A stretch of 64,000 bases of DNA from the NCBI RefSeq assembly GCF_030253575.1, contig NC_080567.1, forward strand, positions 34,997,501 to 35,061,500, in the 5' to 3' direction. The position numbers were made by a program, and so were the translations under genes. Shown here piece after piece: positions 25,010 to 36,595 of the stretch (positions are counted from its first letter, which is position 1; the number at the start of each line of letters is the position of its first letter). Below the pieces are notes generated by a model. It made no database searches. It had not been told where the DNA came from and saw only the letters and a program-made list of their open reading frames with translations. The stretch comes from Rhododendron vialii (taxonomy: Eukaryota > Streptophyta > Magnoliopsida > Ericales > Ericaceae).

Positions 25010-26897
25010 TACGGGCGTTGTCTCACAATCGAATAACTTGAGATTGAAGAAAAATTCAGTGTACGAGAGGGATCAGAGAGGATTGAGACCAGATTTGTCG
25101 TTAATTTTTCTAGGGTTTAAGTGAATCACCAATCGATTTGAGAAAATGTGTGGCAAAAACAAAAAAAACAAAAAAAAAAAAACAGAAGGGAGTTAATAAC
25201 ACAGCAATTTCCTTCAGGATCTGTCCATGTATTTTTTGCGATGAGATGACGACCGTTTCGGGTTTCGTAAACGGAAATGATCGTCTGCGGCGTCGACCGG
25301 GTGGTGTTTGGTGAGTCTGGATTCCGAGTTCGGACTTGAAGAAACTGGGTTGGGTTATTCTCGCCTGCCCACTCCGATCTCGCTGGGCTCACCTAATCTC
25401 TAATCAGGTTCCAAAATGAGCTTCCAAGAGCGGGGGTGAGTGTGAAAGAGTATTTCGTGAACATTCCAAATTATTAAATTCGTGAGACCGAGAGCAAAGG
25501 GTCACATGAGACGTAGATCAGGTTGGATAATTTATTTGAGAAGTTGACTCAAAAATTTATTATCAGAAGTCACGATACCTGTGTATGTAGTTTGATCGGC
25601 CTAATTTGTAGCTTTCCGATTTTGCTGGACTCTGGGTGAATCCTGAGTCAAGTCGGATCATGAGTGGTGACTCAAAATTTATTAAGAGTGACAGTGTCGC
25701 ACAGATTCTATGTGTAGGTTGATTTGAATCTTGAGCCAAGTTGGACCAAGACTCCAAGAGTGGTGACTCCATAGTATTTTGTAACCTATAATTGAAATAA
25801 AGACAAAAACAAGAAAAAGTTTTAAAAATCCTAGTGAAACACCACCTTAAATGTCTTTGTGAATTATTTGGGCAGTGTCAAGCAGCCCTAATCTGGATGT
25901 TAAAGCCCTTTTGTAAGTGGAACAACTCTGTCAAGTATCAATCCAAGCCCAGCCCAGCCCAGCCCATGTCTTCAACTTGGTCATTCCAAGTCCAGGATAG
26001 TGCCTAGAGTCCAATCCAAACTCAAGACCGTTTCGAACTTAAATATTTATTTTTTAATAAAATAATTTTAAACTAAAAAATAATGTGTTTACGCAAATAA
26101 TTTTTCTAATAATATGGATCTTGTTTGAGATCTTTTATACCGTGCAAAAAAAATAAATTTTTTTTTCCATTTATATTATTTTTTAGTTTGAAAATGTGAA
26201 ATAAGTATTTATTTTTTAATTCTAAAAAATTTACTCTTAGTTGAAGTAATGCATATGCACTTTAGGTAAAAGGTAACAGCTGCTTTTGTTGATTAGTGAG
26301 ATCAATTTTTTCAAATAATCATCAGTGTCCTTCGTCATTTTCTATTATATACTGTACTTTCATTACTCATAAACGTGGCAATAATTGTAATTGTTTCAAT
26401 TTCTTCCTTGCTTATTTCACTCGACTCTAACACTGTTATGTAATTCATCACTTTGCATTTAATGTAAGGACACCTTATTTAGTACTACTATATTCAATTT
26501 CCTCCGTTACTAATCTAGATTGCTTCCATCTAGTTCTTTGTAATGAATATCAAGTTAGATTTCATTTGAGCCGTGATTTTGTTATGTATGATTTAATACG
26601 CTACATCATAATATTGCGCTCTTATGCGTGCACGTGAACGTGCATTATGTGACTTTGGGACGTAGAGTTCATGCGGTGCATTACTGTATCTCTTTTCTTC
26701 TTTTGAATTTGAATCACTCACCATTTTTAAAATACTTCGGATTCCGATTTGAATGGTGTGCTACTTCCACCGTGACTGACACAGTAGCGTCAAATTTTCA
26801 AAACTCCTTCCCTCTCCTCTTCTCCCTCCCCCCTTCTCTCTCTCTCTCTCTCTCTCTCCGCCGCTTAACCCCTAATCTCTACCGCACCTCTCTCCCA
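25010..26897. promoter_or_regulatory. Divergent intergenic region (ZFPL1-like / BUB3)
   Basis: About 1.9 kb separates the two start codons. The ZFPL1-like leader probably spans 25004-25120. The middle is AT-rich, with a small (AGCCC)n run near 25945-25967. A CT tract at 26835-26858 lies in or next to the BUB3 leader. No TATA box was convincing on either side. Confidence 0.4.
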
Positions 26898-26906
26898 AAA
26901 CCCTAA
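26898..26906 (+). promoter_or_regulatory. Telo-box in BUB3 5' leader
   Basis: AAACCCTAA lies 27 bp upstream of the BUB3 start codon, within a CT-rich leader. Telo-boxes near start sites are common in plant genes expressed in cycling cells, which suits BUB3; function here is inferred. Confidence 0.55.
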
Positions 26907-26932
26907 CCCCCCACTCTGAAACCGACGCAGCC

Positions 26933-29900
26933 ATGGCGGCGGTGCCACAGGTCGCCGGGCGAGAGCTATCCAATCCGCCGTCCGACGGCATCTCGAGTCT
27001 CCGCTTCTCCAACCACAGCGATCACCTCCTCGTTTCCTCCTGGGACAAGGTAAAAACCTAGCTCAGTTTCCTTCGTGTTCACTTCGTTCTTATGTCTTGT
27101 TCACTAGATCTCGAGCCGAATTCGTTATTCGGTTTTCTGTGGTGTTGTGTGTGCCCAGACTGTTCGGTTGTACGACGCGAGTGCCGACGTTCTGAGGGGG
27201 GAGTTCACGCACGGAGGTCCTGTGTTGGATTGCTGCTTCCACGACGATTCTTCCGGGTTCAGTGCTAGTGCGGATAATGCTGTCAGGAGGTCAGTGCTAT
27301 TTGTGCCCTAATCCCTTCATTTTGCGCTTTCTAGGTTTTTCTGCACTAGTAACGGTTCATGAGTTTTGTTTTTCGGATTAAGGTCGATTTTGTAGTCTTC
27401 CCGGAAGTCTAAATATAGAAAGGTGGAAAGTACAAACAGAGAAATGTATTGAGAAACCTTTTAGGTGATATCAACTCCTTCCCCGTCCCTTACCCAAAAA
27501 AACTCCTTCCCAGTCTATGCAGGGCTTTGCTCTGGCTTTAAATAGTCCCCCACCGGTGGATGGTGGAAGTCGTCCTCAGCATTAGTCGAGGTAAGCGTAA
27601 ACTGGCCGGGCGCCACAATTATCCCCACCTCCCAAAAGGGAAAAAGAAAGAAAGAGAGAAAGATATGTAGTGAGATAAAGGTGGATAAACAGCCATAGAG
27701 CACGATATATGTGTTTTGCTTCCGTTTGCATTTTAAACGTAGTAGCAAGTTTCTTACGAAAGCTGGCGACATAGAAGATAATGTACCAATTGCAGGCAAT
27801 TAAGCTACTTGAGTCATTCTGAACTGCCACTCAAGTCGTTCTGATATTTGTGTTTTGCTTCCGTTTGCCCTTTAACGTAGTAGCAAGTACGAGTAAAATT
27901 TGATATGAAAGTTGGCTAGGGAGAAGATAATGTACCAATTGCAAGCAATTAAGTTACTTGGGTTGTTCTGAACTGCCATCTCGGCATGGATCCTACATTT
28001 GTGTACGTTGTAATCGGCAGGGCCGGTCCAGGCCCAAGAGGCCTGGGCTTTGGGCATCCAAAAAATTTCAAATTTTAGGGGTACTCCAATATTATTTGTA
28101 AATTAGTGTATATATTATTTGTTCGTATTATAATACAAACGTCTTGCTAGCTCAGCAGTAAGTTGATTTTAGTCCAAATGGAGAGTGAGTTTGAATCTTC
28201 TGGGCAACTTTTTTTTTTTTGAAAAGTTATTTCCCCAAAAATAATGCTATTTTAATTGCCAGGTTTCAAAACCAAGTCAAGTAGAATTCATGCCAACCAC
28301 TTTGGCCGCTGGTGACAAAGCAATTAACATGCGTTATAAAGTCTAAAATAGTTATATAAAGAAACATTTCTATCATTGTTGTTTAATTCTAAAAATACGT
28401 AGGACACCACCCCACAATTTAGCCTTGGGCATTCAAATCCCTTGGGCCGGCCCTAGTAATTGGTGATTTGAAGTGGACACCCAGCGTCTTAGGTTGTCTT
28501 CCCCGATAAAGAGACTCAAGTTACTTACTTAAATTGAAACAAAAGGTTGGAGTTCATAATTCTAGACACAAGTGTTATTTGTTATACCTAGATTCCCAGC
28601 TTCCCATTTTATTTCACTTGCTGTGGGTTCCAAAGTGTTAAGTACAAACCTGGCTGTTGCAGTATGCTAGGGGTGTAGTTAATGTTTGGTTATGTATTCC
28701 AAATAGTTTGCATTTCGTTACCTAGCCAAGAGCTATAACCTTCTTTTGCTTCATTTGATTGTACTTCTCTTCCTCGGCCTTTGATTTAGCTGGAAAGATG
28801 ATATCTTCAATCCTGTTATTTTCTTGCATGTGTCATGATGTCAATAATCATGTTTGCAGAAAATTTTTCATCCAGCTTTATGGCTAACCGTGCTTTTGAT
28901 GTTTCAGGCTTCTTTTCAACGTAGGCAAGGAGGATATTTTGGGAAAGCATGATGCACCTGTGCGATGTATTGAATATTCATACGCAACAGGTTGGCTTTG
29001 GAAGTTGCAGAATTTTTGCATTTCTTGTTGATTGGTTTTTGTGTGTGTGTGGAAGAGAATTAAGGAGCAGAAGCTTCTGCTTAATGACTGGCATCTTATC
29101 CTATTCACACTACATATTGAAGCAGTTTAATTGTTCACCCATGTCCTTAGTTTATTGCTATATTGTATATATTGAAGGCTAGCATCTTATCAACTTAGTA
29201 GTGTCTCTCCATGTCCTTAGTTTTCATTGAACTGATTCATCATGATGCTATTGTTAATATCACTCAGTAATGGCCGATCAAAAAAAAAAAAATTTCACTC
29301 AGTAATGTCAGTGCATGTCACGGATTTATGGAATATGCACTTTGAAAAGGACTTACATATATTCATCAATGTGTGACATCTTTTGTTCTGTTTCTAAAGT
29401 AATCTCATTCAGTTACTAATTTGTCATTGTATGATTTTAGGGCAAGTGATCACTGGTAGTTGGGACAAAACACTGAAATGTTGGGATCCTAGAGGTGCAA
29501 GTGGGCAAGAGCGCACCCTTGTTGGGACATACACACAACCAGAGCGTGTCTACTCTTTGTCCCTTTTTGCCAATCGTTTAGTCGTAGCAACTGCAGGAAG
29601 GCATGTTAATGTGTATGATTTACGGAACATGTCTCAACCTGAGCAGCGAAGAGAATCTTCATTGAAATACCAAACCAGATGTGTGCGCTGTTATCCCAAT
29701 GGAACAGGTATGCTGTGGTTTGGAAAGCCAATGTATACTGCGTGAAAAAGCTTTATTTTGCACAGTTGTGGTTTCGATCGCCTTTTCTGATAATGTAATG
29801 CCATTTTTATCTCTGTACTGAGAACTTTAATTTTCAATCAGATGATTGAGTCCGGTTAAACTGCCTTTTTTCCCCTTTCCACACCAGCTCTTTCAAAACA

Positions 29901-32232
29901 GCAGAAAGATTCTGCAGATTCTTAAGAAAGATTATTCTACAATAGAACTTTATTTTACATTGTTTTGCCTGAAATGGTCCTGCATAACAGCTTAACATGG
30001 TAGTGGAGTTGCTTAACTAGAAGGCAAATCATAGAATATGGCAAGCTAAAGAATGATAATGAGTTGCCTAGGTAGCTTAAGTTTGTAGTCTTATCTGCAT
30101 CCTTCTCTTGATTTTCAACTCGGATTACAATGTGCAGGTTATGCTCTTAGTTCTGTGGAAGGTCGGGTTGCAATGGAATTTTTTGATCTTTCTGAGGCTG
30201 GTCAGTCCAAAAAGTATGTATTAGTTTTGCGACATTTGTGAGCACGGTGTCGTTTATTTGCCGATCGTCTTGGTGATTTTCTCCTACTATTAAAGGATTA
30301 GTTTTTTTCTTGAACTTTTTTCTGGAATCCGCAGACAAGTACTTCTTGAGGCTGAGCAGTGATTGTAGATTAGTAGACGGCCATTGATATCTATGCTACA
30401 TAAGTCAATTGATGTCTATGCTACGTATTGAATTGAACCAAAACTCCTCATTTATTAAGAAAAATATCTTTGTATTTTCTATTAAAAAGAATAGTAGCTT
30501 TAGTTTTTTTCTTGAACTTTTTTCTGGAATCCACAAACAAGTACTTCCTGAGGCTGAGCAGTGATTGTAGATTAGTAGACGGCTGCATTGATATCTATGC
30601 TACATAAGTCAATTGATGTCTATGCTACATATTGAATTGAACCAAACTCCTCATTTATTAAGAAAAATATCTTTGTATTTTCTATTAAAAAGAATAGTAG
30701 CTTTCTACCTTCTAGTGTGCTGCACACTGCTGTCATTTGCCAGAAAACAGCAGAAGTTTCCCCATGACTAGTTAGCAATTTTGTTCATGGAAATGACAGG
30801 TCCACAGAAGCTCCCTTTTGACAACCATAAATAACCATGCTATTTTACTACTACTATATGATTAAGAAGAGGGAAACCTTCTTCTATAGGTCCAGGGCCA
30901 CATCATACTATCATAGCACAAACTGTAGTTTACATATGTCAATCTTTAATGCCTTTAAGTTTTTTGCAGGTACGCGTTCAAGTGTCATCGAAAGTCTGAA
31001 GCTGGAAGGGACATTGTCTACCCAGTAAATGCTATTGCATTTCACCCAATGTAAGTTCCTGAAATTCTCCTCTGTTTGCTAGGAATATAGAGAAGAGCAA
31101 ATTATATTCTTTAGTGCCTCTTTTCTTGACTGGATCAAATGAACACGCATATTGCAGGCGAAAACCCTGATCATTCTTTCACTGGCTAATCTTAATGATT
31201 GCTTTCCTTATGTAGTGTCATCCTGTCCCAAGTAGTTAGGGTTAAGGATCTGATCATACATTGAATCAAGTGAGTACCTTGGTTAGTTACTTTTTCTTGG
31301 CATGACATGTTCTCGAGTTTTACAATTTATTGTATGTTCAGAAAATGATTACATGCATCAGTAGGTGCAAGAAAATGTGAGAATTTGTTTCTGTGAAGTA
31401 CCGACCCTTGAATTGGAAAGAGCTAGTGAGATGCCTCAGGGCCTCAGTATCAAAGATGATATCATGGGCTAAACTAAATGTGAAGCTGCAAGGTGGACTT
31501 GTTTGTTTGGTTTCCTTTTTATTTCGAAATTGGTAGACGGGATAGAAGGAAGGGGAACTGCAGTTAATAGAATGAGACTCAAACCCAGGCATAACGTCAA
31601 GGGAGTTCTTGATCGGCTAGCCCAACCCTAGATTGTGGCATGTGGGCAACTTGCATGTGGGCAACTTGTGTACAAGGACGTATACTGGCAATTAAAAAAT
31701 TCTGTGGTTTTTGTTCCTGTTCTTGTAATTAGCTTACTTAGCAATTTAGCATCATACTTCTAAATGCATGAGATATGACTTGCTGAAATCACTTCGTAAG
31801 TGGAATGTCCTTGGGCGAAATGACATTAATCTCAGTTGATCCACGACTTGGAGTACGGATGGTGATTGTGGCTGTGTTTTTTTCCACTTTCATTCTTAAA
31901 TATGTAAAATACTTATAATTTCTAACCTCGCAGCTATGGTACATTTGCAACCGGGGGTTGTGATGGTTATGTCAACGTGTGGGATGGAAACCATAAGAAG
32001 AGGTTGTACCAGGTAAAACGTTTTCAGAAATATTTCAGTCATTCTATATTTTGTAGCGACTAGAGACAGGTATGTATTTTTAAAAGCGCTCGATTGTTTT
32101 TTCCCCCCATCGATTTCAATCTGCAGTACTCAAAGTACCCAACAAGCGTTGCAGCCTTGTCATTCAGCAGAGATGGCCGACTGTTGGCTGTGGCATCCAG
32201 TTATACATTTGAAGAGGGAAAGAAACCGTAAG

Positions 32233-32266
<34 letters not shown>

Positions 32267-32396
32267 TGTGCATGTGTAATATCTACTTGTTTCATGTTCA
32301 ATTTGCAGTCACGAACCAGATGCAATTTTTGTTCGAAGTGTAAACGAAGTTGAAGTGAAGCCAAAGCCAAAAGCCTACCCCAATCCTACCGCATAA
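26933..32396 (+). CDS. BUB3: Mitotic checkpoint protein BUB3 (BUB3.1 type)
   Basis: Nine exons: 26933-27049, 27159-27289, 28908-28990, 29441-29707, 30138-30213, 30971-31051, 31934-32012, 32127-32227, 32309-32396. Total 1023 nt, 340 aa, the usual plant BUB3.1 length. The product is a WD40 beta-propeller that brings BUB1/BUBR1-type proteins to kinetochores and supports the spindle checkpoint; plant BUB3 also acts at the phragmoplast. Visible: [19 protein letters not shown], repeat endings [22 protein letters not shown] and [11 protein letters not shown], the conserved stretch [36 protein letters not shown], and the ending [15 protein letters not shown]. The start ATG sits in an ATGGCGGC context after a telo-box. 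Introns 2 and 5 carry a transposon and tandem duplications (listed separately), yet all junctions stay in phase. The paralogue is called as BUB3.1 rather than the more divergent BUB3.3 by overall similarity. Confidence 0.96.
27711..27985. repeat. Tandem duplication in BUB3 intron 2
   Basis: GTGTTTTGCTTCCGTTTGC starts at 27711 and at 27850. Both copies continue through AACGTAGTAGCAAGT, GATAATGTACCAATTGCA and a (T)TCTGAACTGCCA segment. The period is about 139 bp and the copies differ by roughly 15 percent including small indels. Confidence 0.85.
28018..28455. mobile_element. hAT-like non-autonomous transposon in BUB3 intron 2
   Basis: 438 bp. The left end is CAGGGCCGGTCCAGG and the right end, read inward, is TAGGGCCGGCCCAAGG: near-matching terminal inverted repeats. 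Flanks GTAATCGG (28010-28017) and GTAATTGG (28456-28463) form an 8-bp target duplication with one mismatch, as expected for hAT elements. There is no coding capacity. The interior has a tRNA-like segment with a box A (TAGCTCAGCAG at 28148) and a box B-like GTTTGAATC near 28189, followed by a T tract. Confidence 0.85.
30298..30703. repeat. Recent 202-bp tandem duplication in BUB3 intron 5
   Basis: Copy 1 is 30298-30499 and copy 2 is 30500-30703. Both begin TTAGTTTTTTTCTTGAAC and end AAAAAGAATAGTAGCTT. They differ at only a handful of positions (for example GGAATCCGCAGACA versus GGAATCCACAAACA), so the duplication is much younger than others in the window. Confidence 0.95.
32236..32262. repeat. 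(TC)n microsatellite at BUB3 intron 8 donor
   Basis: A pure TC tract beginning about 8 bp after the donor GTAAGAAT of the last intron. Confidence 0.9.
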
Positions 32397-33946
32397 ATGG
32401 TAACTGCAGACAACGTAGCTATCATTAAAATGCCTGGCTTCATCTTTCCAATGAAGCTTCCTAAATCCAAGCACGTAGACTGATCACTAGTACAGTAGTT
32501 GCTGTTCATTTTTGTAAGTTCACATCTTTGTGACAGTGTAGTGTAGCATTGCTACTTATTTCTCGACCCAACAGATCCTTATTTTACTAGGTCTCATGGA
32601 TTCATTACATTGCTGGATGTTTTGAATTGCCCTGTTTGAGAATTCATATGTATGACGATTTGTTTAGGTTACCTGACTAATGTGTCGTGCCCCAAGTTTG
32701 TTGATTAAAGGAGTAAATTAAAGTCTGGAAAACGATGTTTGCACCTAAAATTTTCAAATGATTTGACTCGTGAATTTCTCCCCGTTGGTTTCCGAAATAT
32801 TCTGTTTGGTAGGGGAGAACAGGTAATAAGCAGATTAAGATAATCTGGCGTTACTTGTGAGGAAAAGCTACAGTTAGGTTGAAGTATTGATTATGTAAGC
32901 CATGAGTTAATTAAGTTGCCCCTTACTTGTACCTTCTTCCACTCTTGAGACATTTCGTAGAATCAAAATATGCAATGCTAGCATCACGCGGTGTGCCGTA
33001 CTTTGACGCCGTTGCCTTTTCTAGATCAGTGCTTGAATCATTCTCTAATTTGTTAAGTAAGCCGTTCAGCGCAAGCAACGGGAATCTTCTTGATTTCATG
33101 CTCATTTTTTGATTTAATTATTGTATGAACGTTGAAAATGATTTCTCACATGATCAAAATTGGAGTTCTTTTTTTTTTTTTTGTGTGACGTGGGATTGTG
33201 ATATTATGATGGAATATTGGGTGTGGGATACAGATGGTGCTCTATGACACTATTTTTCGTACTCTACTTGCCACTCTACGGAGCTATGGTTGATAAATGA
33301 GCAGGAAGAATCGAATAAGTAGTAGGAGTGATAGTTGAAGCTTGGTTTGTAAACTTAGCGAACTTTATATGTTGAGACTCGACTTGATTACAAGCCAGTC
33401 GTGAGTAGTTTGAGTTTCATCAAGAATCATAAGTTGAACGAGCTAAATAAAAACTTGTTCGAGCTTTGTTTGAAAATTTACCAAGCCTCTATAAAATACC
33501 AACGCTTGATTGTTTTGGGAGCAAAACTATCAGTATCGAGCTTTTTAACAAGTGGAACAAAAGTTCAAACTCAAATAGTTTGGTTAGTCTATCTACCCTA
33601 TACGGCACATACATTTTGAAGTATAAAACTTGAACTCTAGTGCATCAACTGATTCAGATAAAAAGGAAGACAAAGTGCATCTACCTTAATCATTTGGTCA
33701 ACTCTTTAGGTTCAACTAATCTAATTATTATCAGCAACACAATAGTAAGATTTTGTAATAACGGATTAGTTTACTTTCCCCTATCATAGGACAGGAATAC
33801 TAGGTTTAAAAATCCCAATTGAATTGTACAAAAATGTTTGTGTTGAGTGAATTTAATAATATATGAAATGGAGGTGCAAGGACGTTGTATTTGTATATTT
33901 TCCTGGTGGGTGGCATACAAGGGCACAACCACCTTGCATCCACTCT

Positions 33947-33977
<31 letters not shown>

Positions 33978-34332
33978 TGCATCCCCACAACTTGCATGGA
34001 TATCAATCCTATTGTTTATATATAAAATTTAAAAAAATATATGCAAGATCAAGATCTGTGACATAAGTAGATGGGAGAAATTAAAGTTGGAATCTTGGTG
34101 GTTTTCTAGTGAGCTTCATGGAGTAGACCTAGCTATTTTTATATTACGCATTTAGAACTTGGGTTTATTAGGTGGAAATAAATTGAAAAAAGAATGAAGA
34201 CAAGAAAATGACCTATTTTCAAGAATTTCTTTGTGGGGTTTAGAAATATATCTTCCGACTTTACTGTTTGACTAAAGCACTCCATTTCTGCCTTATCGGC
34301 GACGGAATTGCTTAATCTTGACGAAAATCGTT

Positions 34333-34498
34333 CAACTTTACCTCCAGAGAGTGCATTAGCCTGGAAAAAAGACAATCGAAGAGACTTTTTTCCGTGTAAC
34401 GGTCTTTGCTTTAGGAGAAGGTCTCTTGTTTTGATACAAAAAAAGTCTCTCCGATTGTCTTTTTTCCAAGCTAATGCACTATTTGGAGGAAAAGTTGG
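34333..34498. mobile_element. Long-hairpin fold-back element
   Basis: Two arms of about 62 bp (34333-34394 and 34437-34498) are near-perfect inverted copies: AGTGCATTAGCCTGG with GACAATCGAAGAGAC on the left faces its complement on the right, and a loop of about 42 bp separates them. This resembles a MITE. A transcript would fold into a hairpin like those processed to small RNAs. No target duplication was found. Confidence 0.8.
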
Positions 34499-34979
34499 AC
34501 CACAGAGGTGCGGTTCAAGTGATCGCAACCGTCGGATGATGTTTTTAACGGTCAAAATTTAAAAAAAAAAAAAACTTTTCTCAAATTTGGACCGTTAGAA
34601 GCAAAGAACGACTGTGATTGAACTGTAAGGACTCTCTGCAGTCCAACTGCAGAGAATCCGCCTCCTAAAATTTATTCTCTTTGTATTAGGAGGGAAAACA
34701 TCAGATTTCACTTTAATTAATCTTTCTTTGGTAATCTACTTACATTAATCTTATTTTTTCGCAAATGATCACTTATTAGTTTAGTTAATTAGTAATCAGA
34801 AACTACAAGTAACAAGCAGTCCACAGGAAAAAGAGGGAATGGGAGGGAATGCGGTACACCCGCTACACTACACTATGTCCATCTCGGTGCAGACGGTTTG
34901 AATTTAATCTGAGTTTCTACAAATCCTAGCAGTCCATTATTCGGATGAAAATCCGAGTCGTCCATTGCCGAGATGGACG

Positions 34980-35370
34980 GCCGGATTGGCCGCACTACAC
35001 GTGTAGTGCGGGGGTGCACTACAGCACCTCCGGGTCCCTGCCAGGCGAGAGCGTTACGTGGCACCTTTTGACGTACACATCCCACGTGGCGTCTTCAAAA
35101 CGGCTTCCCCTTGCTTGTCCCCAAACATCTCGGAAGTATCCACTTTCACTCGCCACGTGTTGTTACAACGAAAACACACACAAACAGACGTGGTAAAAGA
35201 GACCGAGTCCGCCACCGAAGAAAAGCGAAAAAGCGCGTTGCGTGCCGTGAGCTGCCCGGGTTTCCCCGTCGGTGAAGTTAACATCCAGTATTCCAGTCCC
35301 CTCCCTCCTTCCACTGCTTTGCTTTGCGTTTGGTTTCTTCACTCTCTTTCTACTAAAATTTTCTTGGGGG
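34980..35370 (+). promoter_or_regulatory. Orphan promoter-like block with G-box cluster
   Basis: CACGTG cores occur at 34998-35003, 35083-35088 and 35154-35159, with further ACGTGG cores near 35056 and 35188. A CT-rich stretch (35299-35355) like a plant 5' leader follows. The DNA is more GC-rich than its surroundings. No convincing coding exon follows; a fold-back element starts at 35376. The 126-residue open frame across it matches no family I know. Confidence 0.4.
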
Positions 35371-35375
35371 TAATG

Positions 35376-35542
35376 CGGATTGGGAGATGCTGCTCATCAG
35401 GGGTGCTTGGCGGTGGCGCCGAACGGCCGTTCATATAGGCCGAATCAATGGCTTAGACCTTGACCATGTAAATAAACGGTTCGGACCTGTATGAACGACC
35501 GGATGTCGCTCGGCACCCCGCTTGACAGCATCTCTGAATCCG
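35376..35542. mobile_element. Fold-back element with long inverted repeats
   Basis: CGGATTGGGAGATGCTG at the left mirrors CAGCATCTCTGAATCCG at the right. Inner segments also pair imperfectly (GGGGTGC with GCACCCC; CCGTTCATATAGG with CCTGTATGAACG). The length is about 167 bp with no coding capacity. Flanking duplications were not resolved. Confidence 0.7.
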
Positions 35543-36595
35543 GGTAAAATGCTACCGAAATAGATATCTCTGGGTGGATGAACCCGTGCGATCGCTTCCA
35601 CTCAAATGTTAAGCCTCCTTTATAGTTCTAGTACTATTTATATGTTCGCCCACTCAATATTTTTTTTTAAAAAGCCAACACCTGTCCATAGAAATCCTTT
35701 TCCAAATGAAATTCTACATTACAAAGGAGCGTCGTACACAAAATCAGATTTTAAATATTCCATAGAGATCTTTATACAGATGATTTTGGATTTTACGAAT
35801 AATTTTATGTCTAGTAAGAGTATTTCTTTAGTATTAGGTTATATTTACTATTTTGTTGATTATTCATCACGACGAGAAAAGAATCACAAATATAAAGATA
35901 TATGAACTGGAATTGGAGAATATTTATTGAAAATGAAGATATGGAAAGAGGAGATAGGAGGGAGGTTATGGTAATTCTGGGGTTTAGATATTTAGGTGGA
36001 TTACATTAATTTTTAGGGTGGCAATGTAGTTAATGAATTGGTCAATTCAGAGACCAAATTAATTGGACAGAGGGGATGTTTCAGGGGAAAATTAGGTGGC
36101 TTTCTAGAGGGCCAACCAAAAGGTAACAATCAATTAAAATGAAGCAAAAACAAAAAACAAAAAACAATGCATTCTTTGTAGGAAACCATTGAATTGGAAA
36201 GTTTAAAAAAAATGAAATAACTCCTCTCTTGAGAGATCGGCGAATCACATGGCGACACATGGTTTATTGCATATATTAACTTTGATGACATGTTCATCAT
36301 GGTGGGAAGTATTCTCATTTATTCTAGTTATCCAAAAACAAGTGAAAGTATTCTCATTTTTTTCTTTTCTTTTCTTATCCTTCATCAATATCCGAAGGAA
36401 CAGTAAGGGTGTGTAGAGAATTAGACATTTGTAAGTGAGAAATGATGCGTACCAAAAAGCTAAGAGGGTGTTTTCACTAACCAATAAGAGGAGAAAAATA
36501 GGGGGGGAAATGACGAGAAAGAAGTTATGGGTTAGTGTGAACAACATGACAAAATGCAATAATTTGCCATTTATTTTTTTTGGAAACGCCCCTTA

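Noticed and set aside
16091..32396. Idea that the ZFPL1-like and BUB3 genes share a functional bidirectional promoter
   Set aside because: The start codons are about 1.9 kb apart with no shared motif cluster between them; ordinary head-to-head neighbours.
32923..33112. Overlapping 60-residue open frames on both strands downstream of BUB3
   Set aside because: Short, no recognised motif, no splice partners; the mirrored frames most likely reflect chance, though a decayed gene fragment cannot be excluded.
35058..35438. 126-residue plus-strand open frame in the G-box block
   Set aside because: It starts inside the G-box cluster, runs through a CT-rich leader-like stretch and into a fold-back element; composition is not protein-like.
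36245..36559. 104-residue minus-strand open frame with hydrophobic start
   Set aside because: AT-rich spacer, hydrophobicity explained by T-rich codons; no motif.
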